From NCBI RefSeq assembly GCF_914767665.1, contig NC_059502.1, positions 64,276,031 to 64,340,030 of the forward strand: DNA of 64,000 nucleotides. The letters are read 5' to 3'. Both the position numbers and the translations under genes were made by a program. The DNA is from Harmonia axyridis (Eukaryota > Arthropoda > Insecta > Coleoptera > Coccinellidae). Shown here one piece after another: positions 40,801-55,800 of the stretch; positions within the stretch are counted from its first letter, which is position 1; each line of letters opens with the position of its first letter. The notes below the pieces were generated by a model. The model did no database searches. It had not been told where the DNA came from and saw nothing but the letters and a program-made list of their open reading frames with translations.

Positions 40801-43800
40801 GGAAGTAGTCAATTTTATGAAACATCAGTTGAGTTCGCAACCCCCAGCTTGATGAAATAAAAGAAGAAACTTCATAAATATCCGAGCCGTCTTCGATGCA
40901 GATCCAGTAACTCGTCCATAATTTATACCGACACTTGTGGATGCCAGAAAATCAACGTGAAATTCCAATTCAGGAAAAAGCAGTCTCGACAGTTCCTCTT
41001 TTACGTTTTGCAACGGAATCCTGAAAAATAAGTCCAGAACATTACGGTGTAGGCGGATTCCAGCTCCCTCTCCATCTCTCATTAACGCGCTGTGCCGCCG
41101 AGGTTGGAGAGAATTGCAGCCTTGCCACACGAGCCTACCGCAACATCAAAATGGATCAATATTCGGGCAAAGCAAAAATGACACAAAGCATTGTATTACT
41201 CCTCCATACCATGATATTATGTTCTAACATACGTGAAATCGCGTTGGGGTTACACATTTTTCAACGGTACACCGATACATCGTTATTTATATTCGTTTCG
41301 ACTGGCTTTTCTGACAGATGCTGGTCTCGTCTCTTCTCTGAACCATATGTACCTACATACGTTCATTAGTAGAAATATTACGTGAAGCGTTTGATACGAA
41401 ATGCGCCGAGTAAGGCAATGTACCTTTGAGTGAGGGAGTTGGCTTTTATAAAATGAATATTTTTATCCGTGTTTCTTCGCACATGTTCTTTCAAATGCGT
41501 GAACCTACAAATGTTACATTAACTCGAACTGGATTCTATTCTATAAGGTTGTTTTATTTTCAACTGCTAATTTCCAAGGATGTTACTAGCGCGATAGCGA
41601 AATGTTTATTAATTCAAGATGAATCAGAATATGAACAAAACAATACAAAGATCTTTTGAAATTCAACTTTTCGGTGACTCGAATGTTGTTACATAAACAG
41701 AACCGATGCATTATTCATGTTATTTCATAATACAGGGTTTTCCAATAAGTGGTCGCATTTTGAATATAGCCCGCTATCTGGACAGCCTGTAGTGCAAACA
41801 GCTTTATTTTTCTACAGATAAAAACCCAATTACAGAAAAATTTACAAAATAAAGTTTTGATGAACAATTGAAAAATAAACGATCATTTTCTGCTACAGCT
41901 CAGAAATCTCTGTTTTACAATGTTCAAATTGTCAAAGAAGATATCACAGGTCTCACACAAGTGGTTCATAAGGCTACACATATGCTGAATTTAATCAACA
42001 AATATTTACAACTATGTAACATGCTATAATCATCAACTTCATTGCTTACTTGGAACATTCTGAACAAGGAAGGGATTATAGGGCGTTTGAAGTTGCCTTT
42101 AGATCATCCGTGTTATTTTGAGCACTTGAAAGCAATAATTCATCTCTAGGTTGTCTTGACGTATTCACAAACATATTAATCAAATTGAGGCTTCGGGGCT
42201 ATTCAACTGGGCCAATCCCTGGAGATGACCCTTCATTACAATAACGACCTATATATCGTTTGTGTGTAGACTGTGTGGAATTCATTGATTTTTGACATGA
42301 AGACATACCTAATTGTGTGAGAGAGAATGTCATTTGATAATTTTGATTTATTCGCTTTATAATGCACATTTTTTCAACGATGCATCTAATATTTTTTCGA
42401 GAAGTGTGGCATAATGAGAGAATTCTGAAAAATATCACTTTTTTAAATGTCAACATTGCCAACGCTAGTATTGAAACAATTTGTGGATTTGTTACGTATT
42501 TCCACAGAAAAACAGTATCTTCTAGCTTTCTACACCAATTTGGAGCCCCTTATTCGAGAGCATAAGGGTTCGCATTCATGAACAGATCGGTTATGAAATA
42601 TTACCCCTCCTGTTAATTCTTCATGAATACGTAAGGACCAAGTAACTGAATCGAAAGTTTGGATAATGGTGTATTGAACAATAAGAAGGAAACTAAGTAC
42701 GTACTTACTGAAAAATATACAACGTAAGCATTGCGTGTAGACAATAGTGTATTGTTTAACGACGTCCTTTGAAATATATATCTACTCTCTGCGATTTCAT
42801 TGTCTCTCAGAAAACCGAATACGAGTGAAATCACGAAACAAAGAATGATCAGGACGAAAGTTTTATCAGTTACTCTGATTTCTAGTTCTGGCGGACACAG
42901 GATAATCATTCATACTTCTTCCATACAAAATTTTTAAAGCTTTATGCTGAAATTTCTAGGACGTATAATACCGGGAAACAAATCATTATTTCTGTGTTGT
43001 GGCAGTATTGCTTGTTTTGGAGACATATACGATTTTGTTTCTTAAAATCAAGAGAAAATGTGTTAAATGTTTTGAACGAGACATTTGCTATAAGTTAATT
43101 GTTCAATTATTTATAGCGAGTTCTTTCAGCATTTTGCATAATCTCTCAACTTTTTTCTTAGAATATGTATTAATAAAATTTAGTCGATTTGTTTGACTCG
43201 ACAGATAAATTAACAGTTCTAGTGAGAGTTACTCCAATATTCAATCAGAGACAACAATCATTATAAGAGCTTCAAAATGGAAGGAAATCAGGTTTTAATA
43301 ATTTCTTATTTTTCGTTGTTATCATGTAAGCCGCGAAATTGAGACAGAAAACAAGTAGCTAGTACAGAAGTTTTATGTCATTCGAAAGATCACTGAATGG
43401 AGTAGTTTTTGCTGAAAAGAACCACGTTCACAATCATTCATATTTCATCGATAAACCCATTGGAAAAGTATGATTGATATTGTTCACCTGAGAATAGTTA
43501 TGTTTGTCTGTTTACCACGTCCGCAGTAAGAAATTTTTGGGCACAAATGAATTCTTGTGTTATAGCTAATTTCATGCTCTTTTGAGATAAGTAATTAAAT
43601 TTGATGAGGCTACAATTATAACTGGAGTGTGATTGATCTAATAATAAAATTGAGATATTTCGTGAAAACACAAAATGATGAATTGAAGAATTACCGTCAA
43701 TATTTCGACCATGTGCAATAAGGCATTTTTTGTTGGAAATCACATAGGGGTCACATCGTCGCATGCCGATTTTTATTTTCATCAAGAATTGGAAAATAAA

Positions 43801-46800
43801 TGGATGTAGGAACTAACGAACCCATCAGATATCCCCCAAAATCGCCGGACCTAAAGCCCATGGATTCCTTTCTGTAAGTCACTCTGAAAAATATGGTATA
43901 CAAAACTGATTCTGATAATTTAGATCATTTGAATAAAACAATACTAAACACACTTGCCGATGTAGACCTTAATATTCTAGCAAAAGATAAAGATATAGAT
44001 AATTTATGTATGGATCACAATGGATGACATATAAAACATATAATTCAAAATATTCCGTTTGTTATTGAAAAAATATTTATTGTTATTGAAATATATGATT
44101 ATCATGCTACAGATCCTCTCTGATTTTAAGATACGAAATCATATATGTCTCTAAAATTAGTCATACTGCCACAATACAGAAAAATAGAATTAACATAAAA
44201 CATGCTAATGGTTCCAAACGAAAAACAAAATTATTTGGAGAAAAAAATCCCAACGAAATCATCCTTCAATGTTATAATGAACAGGTATATTCATATATTC
44301 GAACATTTTCGAGAAAATTGGTGTTACCAAGATAAGTAAACCACCCTGTACATTATTCACTAATCGAAAAACAGTGGTCTATCCCATAATCCCTCGCTAC
44401 GTCAATTGTTCATAATGCAATTGTAACAAATACTCGTGCACCGAAAATCCGAACAATTCTGAATGTATCATCATTAGAATTAATGAACTGCGATACGAAA
44501 AGAATCCCTTTTCAATGTGAAAAATACGCAAGCATATTCCCCGCCACAATGGAATGCCTGAATCTCTTTCTTATTCTTCCGGTTGCTTCCCGAAATCCCC
44601 CAACGAGAAAGTGAATCTGTATAGAATCTGAATCCGTCATTGAGCTGTAGTATTCCGACGTTATATACGAACAGACTGATCGCTCTCGCCAGTCCCTCCT
44701 TTACATTCAAGTACAGAATTCTAACAATACGCCCTGCATACAACATCGTAGGCAGTTTTCCACTTTCCTCCCCCATCTTTCATCAACACTGTGTAGCCAG
44801 GATCGGAGAGAAATCCAGCTTTGTCACATAGACCTTACACAATTCGTTCAAGGATCGATATTGCGACTGATGGAAGAGTGACAAACAGCATTCTGACACT
44901 GGACCATTTGGGGAATTATTATTTCACCTTTGTAAGCCCCTAAAAGCATTTGTCGAAGATCTCAGATAGCAGAAATCTACTGGTTCTACCCTGAGATATA
45001 ACGGAGCTATAGGATTTACCCGTTTTACGATAAGAGGTTTCATCACTGAAGCTGTCATATTTTGACATTTGACAAGTAAAAATTACACCGTTAGTGGAAA
45101 TGGAACTAAACACACTTCAACAACGCATTGAAACTGTTGAAATACGCTACAAAAAAAGGTAGAAAATTTCTCACAAAACTGAAGCACCTTTGGATCTTCG
45201 TGAAACATCTTCTCGGCCGGCAACAGTGAAACCAGTGAAAAAATCTGAGCTGTTATGACAAGTTAGTGATCTGAAGTATCGAAACCGTGTGCGTCGCCAA
45301 GAACAACAAATGTGACTGGTGCAACTGGATTGCGCTACCCAGCTATGTTTAATGATTTTTTAATGATTGGAAGATATTAATGAGAACAACGTTAATTCTC
45401 AATGAGAAAAACAATCGCAATTTTGCGAGAAAAGAATCCTGGCCGAAGGAGGTTGGTCACCGAGATTTTGTGATCCAACTCCTTTAGTTTAGACTTTTTT
45501 TTTTGGAGTCGCTTGAAAGAAAAGGTCTATTCCAGTGTGTGATAATGAATTCAAGACCTCAAAGATGAAATACGTGAAGTTATAGAATACATACAGCCTC
45601 AAATGTGCGAACTGTTCATGGAAAATCTTATGAAAATGATATGGTGCTGCAACTGTAACGGTCATTTGGAGTTTGATAGCATAGGAAATAGTGAACGACG
45701 TGGGAGAACGCTGTTGTGTTATAATTTACTTCTGTATCAATTCGATATTGATTTTTATTTTGCCGAACCAAATTCATTCAATATTGATTGTCATCTTATT
45801 GTTGAGATTAACCCTAATTGGATTCTATGCTATCTGCACACTATAGTAGTGTACTCGTATCTGAGCTCGAGCGTTGTATCTCTCGTTGAGGTATCAATAT
45901 CTATTACTGAGGATTTGTTTGACTAATCTATTCACGCATATCAATATCCCCAGTTTCCGCTGAAAAACAAGCCACTTGCTACTCGCCGCACTCAGTAGGT
46001 CACCTACTCAAAGTAGGCTTCTAGTCCTAATAATTATAATTTCGTATATGGATTATTTCTCTATACAAACCGACAAAATTAGGGGAGGGGACAAAGTCTC
46101 AACAAAGTTTGTTTCCTATTGGACCCTTTGACCTATTTTGATTTTTTTTATTGTAGCTTGATTCATCGGGAACATAACTAACTATTCAGATGCCGTCCAA
46201 ATTTACTTCCTTTTTTGTTATATGCAGAGGTGAACAAAAAAAAAAAAAGAAAAGTTTTATTCAGATCACCAGAGGTTGTTTACTAGAAATCAGACGATGC
46301 CTTATCTTTTCTGAATATTTTGTCTTTTTATTCATTACAATATCCAAATTTTAAGAGAAATTATAGCATAATTCAATAGAAATTATAATACCGTTATTTA
46401 ACTACAAACTTCGCCGATATTTTGTCCGTTCACATAATTTCGCCGGTGTATATATTTTTAGCTTTTTAATTCATTCTTTTCAACAGCTTCCTTTCACAGG
46501 GACATAAAACCGTTTTAATGAAATACCTCTAATGTCACCGAGTTAAATATGCACTGAGAAAATCGGCTTCTGCTCCTAAAACAACAGTATAAATTCTCCA
46601 TCCGGTAGAATATAATTTAACGATTGTCCGGAGAATATCTGACGAGGTAAGAATTATTGCTGTTCTTGTTCGGACAATCTCCGCGCACAGCTAGTTTGTC
46701 CGTATCTTGTTGAACAAGAAGGTATGGATTTTTCCCCTACAAGCACATTTGGGTTTCGGCATGTTTTCTCTCAATTATTTCGAAAACCATAATTTTCCTT

Positions 46801-49800
46801 CAAATAGTTTGCTAAAGAAGGAACACCGCTAAGAAAGAAAGATTTGATGTTAGAAATATATGAATTAGTACATTATTTCATTAGGTGCCTCCTTCAAATA
46901 AATATGTTTTTCCTACAACTGCTATGAAAAGTAGCGTTTTCTGCATAGTTTACTCAATTGAAAAACCATGTATTGCGCATACTGTGGGAAATATTATTCC
47001 CCACGGCACTTTGCCCACACCTCCCTTGGTAGACCAATGAAATTGGGCTTTTGAGTCGTTTCTATGGAAACGCAATAAATTAGCACATACTGTCAACGAA
47101 GGTCATTTTGATTTGAATCAAGTCCATTACTTGAATTATTGAAATTTGTGCAGTTGTAGGAGAAGTATAGTGTGCAACATGTGGAGAAAGTCCTTTTTTC
47201 GCTCGTGTGTTTGCGGCACTCGCCTTTCAGGCTCGTGCCACAAACTTCCACACTCGCGAGAAAAGTTGGACTTTCCCCACTTGTTGCACAATATACTATT
47301 TTCAAACATACAATAACAACGTCATATTTTGACTGACAAGACCATCGAAAAGTTCTACTTTTCCTCCGCCGGAAGGAAAAGTGTCGATATGTCAACAGGG
47401 CCGGCGCGAACAATTTTTGTGCCTTTTGTGCATTTTTTGGCGCCCCTGCTGAAAAAGAATTAATAAACGCCCCCACCCCCACAAGAAACATCACCTGCCC
47501 CGATGATAATTCGCCATTTTTGATTTCTCTAGCGTTTTTGCTAATCGTTTCTTTCTAAAGTCGTTTCCACTGGGTTTCTTTTTTTTTCGGACATTTTTAC
47601 CTACAATAAATTCCTGGATTTCTTCGACGCCATGACCAATGCATAAGTTATATATATGATTCTCACATTCACAACACAGAGTACGATCGATGAAAGATTA
47701 CCTATCACGTCACAAGATAGAATAGGCGGTAAGGCACGCAAAGCTCCGAAAACTAAATGGGATTAAAAACATATGTTCCGCTGAAAACATTTAGCGTTTA
47801 CCAGTAACTAGTTTCGAATGCAGAATCGTAGGAATTTCCATATGCTGAATGTGTAAACAACTTCCACGTAATTCGAAGTGTTGTTTTTCGTCTTTGTGAA
47901 ATACATTCCATCCCTCATCCTATTAGAGTAATAGGCAATGCTGATTATATTAGTTGGGTTGCCATATGTTAATCATTGAACAGGCTGCTTAGTAAAGACG
48001 GTTTGGAGATTTTTATTGCAGGGAATGTTGATGAACGCAGCAAAGCGGACCAACCTCATGTTGTTTTTTAAAATCAAGACTATATTTTTTCAGAAATATG
48101 AAAGGGCGGCCAGCAACTGGGCTAAATTGCCGCTCCTCGAAAAGAGGCGCCTGAAACAGTCACTTCACTGTTTCACCCCTAACGCCGGCCCTGTATGTCA
48201 ACGATGAATTACTTTTCCGTCCGCCAGAGGTAAAATTGTAGCCTCACAATGACAACTATCCACTATTATATTTCATATCAGTCAAAATTAATTTAGAATG
48301 ACAGCCGTAACTAGACAAATTTTCCATAGATCAATCAATTATAACGATCGTTAATAAAACTTATCTAAAGTTTATTTTAGGTATAAAATAAACTTTTTTC
48401 TTGTTCATCTTCATGAATTTTAAAACGTTTAATATGTTTAAAAACATATTTTCCTTGATGCTGATGTTTTGTGTAACATTACTTCATTAAAAAACAGAAG
48501 TCAGATGTTTTCAATGAGTCACTTTTGAATATAGAGTCTGAATAGTTGGTTGAAATAAATATACATAATCACATTGCAGAGCGAAAATCCGCAACAGAAA
48601 GTTAAATAAGGCGATGAAAATCCCTGTTTGTCGAAAAGCTCGATTGGTGCAATAATTTTTACACAATAAGTCACAATCCCATGTGTCGGCAATTGAATTT
48701 CGTTCTCGGGAGTAAGTAGGTACGATGAAAGTGAAACTTCGAGTTCTAAACTACGGTTAAACTTTCTGCTCCCATAATTCAGCTTGTTGAGTTTTCTCCG
48801 TTGAATCGTTTCTTCCGGCAATATTGAAGACGGTTGGTTCGTATAAATATTTATGATTTCACTCACTCCGCTGATTCCATACAAAATACTGGTTTGTGAT
48901 CTGGATAGGGGAATAAATAGAATATGAATTTCACGTGTGAACCCCATAAGGAAAATAAGAGAAACTCACTCGGTCTAAAGGGTTTTTTATAGGCACAAAC
49001 ACTTTGGAGAAGTGTCTTTCTTGAAAGATTTTAGGTTATATGTGTCGATGTACTAAAAAAAAGGGAATTCTCTTTTGAATGAATAATATCAATTATTCAT
49101 CACTTGTACTGTTCTTTCTGAAGAACATGTTATCCACCAAATTAAGTTATCGTATAATTTTATCGATATATGGTCCAAAATTGTCACGACATATCTCGAA
49201 TTCAAGTTATACTTTCCTCTTAGCTTTTTTCAAAACATAACTATATTTAGAATAAAACTAAGCAAATTAAAAATTCATACGATTATATAATGATCATTTT
49301 GGTTAAGTAAAGAACTGTGAATTCAATTTGACATCCTGAATTCAAATATTGAACTGTTTCAGCCGGTACTAATTTGTAGTTGATCGTGAATCATGATTAA
49401 TACAAGTTTTATTTTTATAGGTATACCAAAAATAGTTTTGGCAGTAGAACTATAGACAGTATATTTTAATCCTTGAATATAATAATGGAAATATCCGATG
49501 GTGAAAAATCATTTGATTCAATATTGTTTCAATATTGAATATAAAATTTTAATGCTATGAACTTAACGAACAAAATAAGTTGTCAAATACCTAACTGCTT
49601 TCCAATAGACTAAACTCTCCAGTTAGAGGGGTATATTCTCGTTATTTTCTTCACACTAATGCCCGAATTACCGCATATTTAAAGCGAACTCGGTTTACAG
49701 CGTTAATGAATAATTGAACAGATTTATGTAATCTACCCCTCAGATTTGCTATGTATTGCTAACACCCCGGTGAACATTCTGTTTTGAATGCCTTGAAAAT

Positions 49801-52800
49801 GTAGTGGACAAAATGAAGTATCTAGATGCTTCTTATAGTTATTCTGATATTATATTTAATGAAAATATGGTTTTTTTACGAAACGTATTGTTAAATGAAA
49901 GCACTACTTAATTTTTTCAATACTTAGAACTTAAAATATATTTTAAACAACAAATCATTACTCTAATAGGGACTACTCCTACTAACTTACAAAACTTATA
50001 CTCATCAGGGTGTTTCAAAAATCAAGATTTCAGGGGCGTTCATATTGTTATATATGTTTTAGGGACGTCAAAGAGTGTGGTGGTCTGTTGGTCATCAAAT
50101 TAGACATCCTAAATATATAATATGTTACGAATATCTAAAAGTTATATGTTTATGTCATCCATAAGACCTATCCTACCGATATTAATAAGATGTCATCTAA
50201 ATATCCGGAACAAATATCCATGTTGACCATGAGATATCCTTCCTGAATAAAAATAAATTTCCATAATAATATTTCCCTTATAAAATGAAATTTGAATATA
50301 TCTGTCCATATTCCTACCACGTACCTATAGAGATCACTCACATTGAAATTTTCAAGAAACATTGTCTTTAAGTTCTTACTTTTAGGAACCAACATATTCA
50401 GAGTTCTGAAAATTCAAGTCTGGCTTTAAAAATGTTGGTGGTTTTTGTTTTTCCCAGAATTTCACCCAGTATATAATTCTTACAAAGTTCCATGTGAAAT
50501 ATTCAGATCATAGTAAGTGAAAAATTTTTCGTAACTTTATTGTAAAATTTGTAATCAAATAATGATTTTCAGTATTCATTTTCGCTTACCATAAAATGAT
50601 AATTTTCTCATTGAATTTAGTATAGAAAGCTAATGTGAGTGTAACCTCTGCACAACATACAGCATTTTCATAATTCCTTGCTGTTTTCAGGACCAGCTTA
50701 TATGAAAATTTCACCACTAAGATTTGTAGTATGATTGAAGCACCTTGTTTAGTGGTTTATTGAGAACGAACCTGTTCCGAGATAGAAAATTCACATAATT
50801 CACTAAAAAAACTTTCAATGAATTGTTTCAGAAAGGACCCCGCACGTTTAGTATGGGAAATGGCTTTCCGTGAATTTGGCGGAATTTTTGATATGTTGTA
50901 GTTCTTGATGAACTGATCAGAAAAGTCCGTAGCCACAAAGCTCAAAAATGGACAGTTTTCGAGATATGGAGCTTTGAAAATGGATTTTTTGCAATTTTCG
51001 GGGTTTTTGCTCATCAATCGGGGAGCTCTCATTTCTGGTTTTGATGGAATTTGGATGTTTGGCGGCCAGAACCCGACTGAGAAATGATCTTCCTTGGTTA
51101 TATTAGGCACCGCCATCGATAATTTTTTATACACTGCTCCACATTGGCTATGAAATGAGATACAAAATCCAAGATCTTCCATAAATCTTTTCATGCCACA
51201 AGATGACGCCAGAATAATTCACATGACCGAGAAACGACATATTGTGAGATTTTTTTAAGAGAGACCATAATAACTGAATCCTCATATATCTGATGTCCAA
51301 AATATCAAATATGTTAGCCGAAATGTTCATAACCAGGCACCGCGAGCTGTAATGGGGGAAAATGGGAAAATCATGATCATATATCCTCAGGGATAACAAT
51401 TGTGATCACTATTGATGTCATTTACATATTATATGTGATTTGTTTCTCACAAATCTCGATAATCTGACAATGGGGTGCCAAGACATTTTCCTCAGAATGT
51501 CTCGAAATTGATGATAGCATCTCACAGACAAACGAATCCGTGAAAATGTCTGCAGTTTTGATACAATATAGTACTATACGGGTAGAATATAGAAGTCCAA
51601 GTGTTGGAAGCTAACTATGAATGGAACTTCCGATATTAACCCACGAATTCTTGAAAATAATTTTTTTTCCTATGAACTTTTTTATTTATTATCATTATTG
51701 TTATTATTATTATGAATGGTACTCTCATTATTATATTGTTTTTGATTGATCTACTCATTCATTTTGCCAATGATCATATTATTGGATAGTATTCATTCGT
51801 ATGTGTGAAGTTCATAGAAAAAAAAAATTATTTTCAAGAATTCGTGGGTTAATATCGGAAGTTCCATTCATAGTTAGCTTCCAACACTTGGACTTCTATA
51901 TTCTACCCGTATAGTACTATATTGGATCAAAACTGCAGACATTTTCACGGATTCGTTTGTCTGTGAGATGCTATCATCAATTTCGAGACATTCTGAGGAA
52001 AATGTCTTGGCACCCCATTGCCAGATTATCGAGATTTGTGAGAAACAAATCACATATAATATGTAAATGACATCAATAGTGATCACAATTGTTATCCCTG
52101 AGGATATATGATTATGATTTTCCCATTTCCCCCCATTACAGCTCGCGGTGCCTGGTTATGAACATTTCGGCTAACATATTTGATATTATTGGACATCAGA
52201 TATATGAGGATTCAGTTATTATGGTCTCTCTTAAAAAAATCTCACAATATGTTGTTTCTCGGTCATGTGAATTATTCTGGCGTCATTTTGTGGCATGAAA
52301 AGATTTATGGAAGATCTTGGATTTTGTATCTCATTTCATAGCCAATGTGGAGCAGTGTATAAAAAATTATCGATGGCAGTGCCTAATATAACCAAGGAAG
52401 ATCATTTCTCAGTCGGGTTCTGGCCGCCAAACATCCAAATTCCATCAAAACCAGAAATGAGAGCTCCCCGATTGATGAGCAAAAACCCCGAAAATTGCGA
52501 AAAATCCATTTTCAAAGCTCCATATCTCGAAAACTGTCCATTTTTGAGCTTTGTGGCTAAGGACTTTTCTGATCAGTTCATCAAGAACTACAACATATCA
52601 AAAATTCAGCCAAATTCACGGAAAGCCATTTCCCATACTAAACGTGCGGGGTCCTTTTTCTTTACAGAATTGGAGGGATATTTTAATTTGCGTTTTGAAA
52701 ACTCGGGACGTTGAAAAAATATGTAGAGTTATTTTAGCTTTTTGTACTGAATACAATGAGAAAATCATCATCATTTTATGCTTAACTAAAATAAAAACTG

Positions 52801-55800
52801 GAATTAATTATTCAATTGTATATCCTACTATAGTGTTATGAAAAATCTTTTTTCAGAAAACCTTCTATTAAAATTTACTGCCATCAACAGAATGAGCAAC
52901 AAAAATGGTAATCTCGCCCAAACACTGTGATATGAAATCTTATGGAGGGTCAGCTTGAATAAAAGTGCAGACTTCTAACCAAGAGAAACTCCCATAAGGA
53001 ATAGAATGGTTCGGAATTCCTGAGAGAAAACTGTATATTGCATGATGCTGGATTATCCAGGAATGGAAAGACTAGTTCTGAAGAAAGGTTTTCTTGAGAT
53101 GACGTTGCAGTATCCAAAGAATATAGGAAAATTTTCATTCATGAGTAACTTTATGGAAAAGTTGTATACTGTTTTTTAGCACTCCTTCTCCGAACATAGT
53201 GCTTTATCATTTTATCACTCTGTCTGTAATTTTCGAATTTTACAATCTAAAAGGATAAAGTTGACTCAATAATGACAAATCTGTGGTTAAATTCTATTCC
53301 ATCAGTGTTTCCTGCTGGCCTTCTGAACTGAAGATCCTAGGAAATTTGCATGTAAGCAATGAAGTTAATGAACAAAATTTAATCAAGAGTTCCATAACGT
53401 TGGAAATGTTGTTTTCCTTTTAATGTATCTTTCAGTAGGATAACAGTTTAAGTTTCGTGTTCATCATGTCTTTTGAATCGTAGAAAATTTTAGCAAAATA
53501 TAAAGAAATAACTAATATTTCAGTGAAGGCAGATCTCACCGTTTTGAAATTTTACATGTAAATAGGTGTATTATAACAATTTCTTGATGCAAATATTTAT
53601 GTTGATCGTGCCACCAAAACAATAGAAAATTCGAATAGATCATCGAAAAATATTTCTAATATTTCCATAACAACAGATCGAAATATGTGGAAAGGAGCAG
53701 GCAGCAGCCTAAGGAAAACATTTGTACCGGTTAATTTTTCTGAATTTTTCGTATGTTGTAGAATATGACCTCTTAAAAAAAATTATGGGTCCTATGACTG
53801 TTGAGTTGTCGAAATACATGTTATCGAAGTCGGAACTAGGCATTTCTTTAAAGTAACATTCCCCGTAAAGAAATCTTGAATGAAACAATTTTGTGCGACA
53901 AATATTGCTTACACATTATGTGATAATTTTAGACTGGTTTTTGTTGAAAATTATTGTTAGATACGCGATGCGTCAAATATTATTCAAATTGAAATTAGTT
54001 TAGTTCCTATTTCACCTTGTAATTTAAAAAGTCGTCCAAGGAATTTTCCGATTCTTTGTCATTACTCTTAGTTCGAGAACAGTGTTATTACGTCAAACAG
54101 TATTGGCTTTGCTATCATCAGTTTTTGAGATACACAGGGTAATATATTAAGAGGTGCGTCCGTTATTACAAAAGTTGTCAAAAAGTTCTATGCAATGAAA
54201 ATTTCATTCAGAGTAATGGTGAGAAACATGTTGGCGTGTATTTATTGTTATTGTATAATGAAAGACATTGTATATGGTGTCCCAAATTCGATGCTCACTG
54301 AGTGCATCTAAAGAACTACATATAAGACTAAGAAAATAAATTTTCAAGGATCCATGATCTCGTTTTTCGTTCTCTTATCGTCATTCTGTATGGAATTTTC
54401 ATTGTTACTTTTGAATTATGTTCGACTCACCTACGGGGTGAGTCAAATATTAATAATATCCATTAAAAACCAGTCTGAAAATATTACTTCATGGGTAAGC
54501 AATATTCGTCGCGCAATAGTGTTCAGTTTCCAACTTCGACATCCTCTAATTCGAAAATTAGTCATTGGATTGAATTGGACCCATGAAATTTCTTGTTCAG
54601 GAAGTCATATTCTATATCATACGAAAAATTCAGCCTGGTCCTTTAGTTTACACCTCGGTGTACATCGAATTTCAGGTTTGTTTCAACAACATTCCTGTTT
54701 TCGATAAAATAATGGAATCGTAATGAATTAGACCTCATGTAGCAGTTTTGTGGTCTCCAATAGACGAATAGTTATTCGTCTATAAGAGTCAGTTGACGAG
54801 TGCTCAAAGTCAGTGCTTCTCTTAATTTTATCTGAATTGCTAATAAATACAATTATCCATACAAAGATCGATATTAAATTTCACGTAATTTTTTGATTTA
54901 TTGTGTATAGTGAATAACATTTATTTTGATAATTCGAGTTCAATTCGAAGTTACTTCTTGTTGACATGTAATTTATCTATTCGTTTGGAATTCCCTTTAG
55001 AATTTACTCCCCAGTTCCAGTATCTTCAGCGAAATCGATCGAATTGTGCAGAGAAGATTGATGTAAAATTTAGCCCATGTTTAATTAATTTACCTTTCGC
55101 TGTTTTGTAGTTAAGCTCTGAATGCCGTAGGTATTTACAACTCGTACGTGTCTCAAAACACGTTGTTACAATTTCGCAGGTAACTGCGTTTTATGTTCGA
55201 TTCCGGGAGACCAACAAAAACGAAATTAAAATCAAGGGATTGATAAATCCGGATTATACAATATTTAAATTACATCCACCTTGATTAGAGGAGCGAGGAC
55301 AAATAGCAATAAAGCCAGGTTCGACAAACCATTGGCCCTTGAAATTAATCTGTATTCTGTAGGAAAACGTTGGTCAAAGTGTTTTTCGTAAACACGAACG
55401 AGATACAAGGCGATTCCTTCAGTAGAATGTAACCTCCCGCACGTCATTCAACTCATCGAACATTTCGGCCAAAAATTTAGTTCAATAGTGGAAATTTTCT
55501 AACTTCTCAGAAAAATCGTACTTGGGATTGAATTGAGAAATTTTCTTGTCCGCTGATTGAATAATTCTATTTCCTGATATCTTGAAGAATTTTCTTGAGT
55601 ATTTTTCAGAAACGCATGGCTTGTGTTATGACATATTAGCAACAATAAATAAATAACTAAACACAAATAAATGAACAAATAAAACATTTGTAAAGAATCA
55701 CAAGATGTTGCTCTGAGAGACAATCGTTCTGTTCGATACATATTGACCTGTTTTTTTCTTAAATTTTAGGAAATTCTTCGTTTCTGAGTTCTAGGGGTCT

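Noticed and set aside
40825..42909. Minus-strand frames with hydrophobic stretches as alternative Dscam2 leader exons
   Set aside because: None ends at a phase 1 donor following a leader in frame with Ig1. The exon at 61275-61350 does.
48519..48947. A 142-codon minus-strand open frame in intron 1
   Set aside because: Its composition fits random AT-rich sequence, and no motif, leader or splice context supports it.
51148..52714. Mirrored open frames as a possible gene pair
   Set aside because: They are the two arms of one inverted repeat. They show no known domain and have no separate support.
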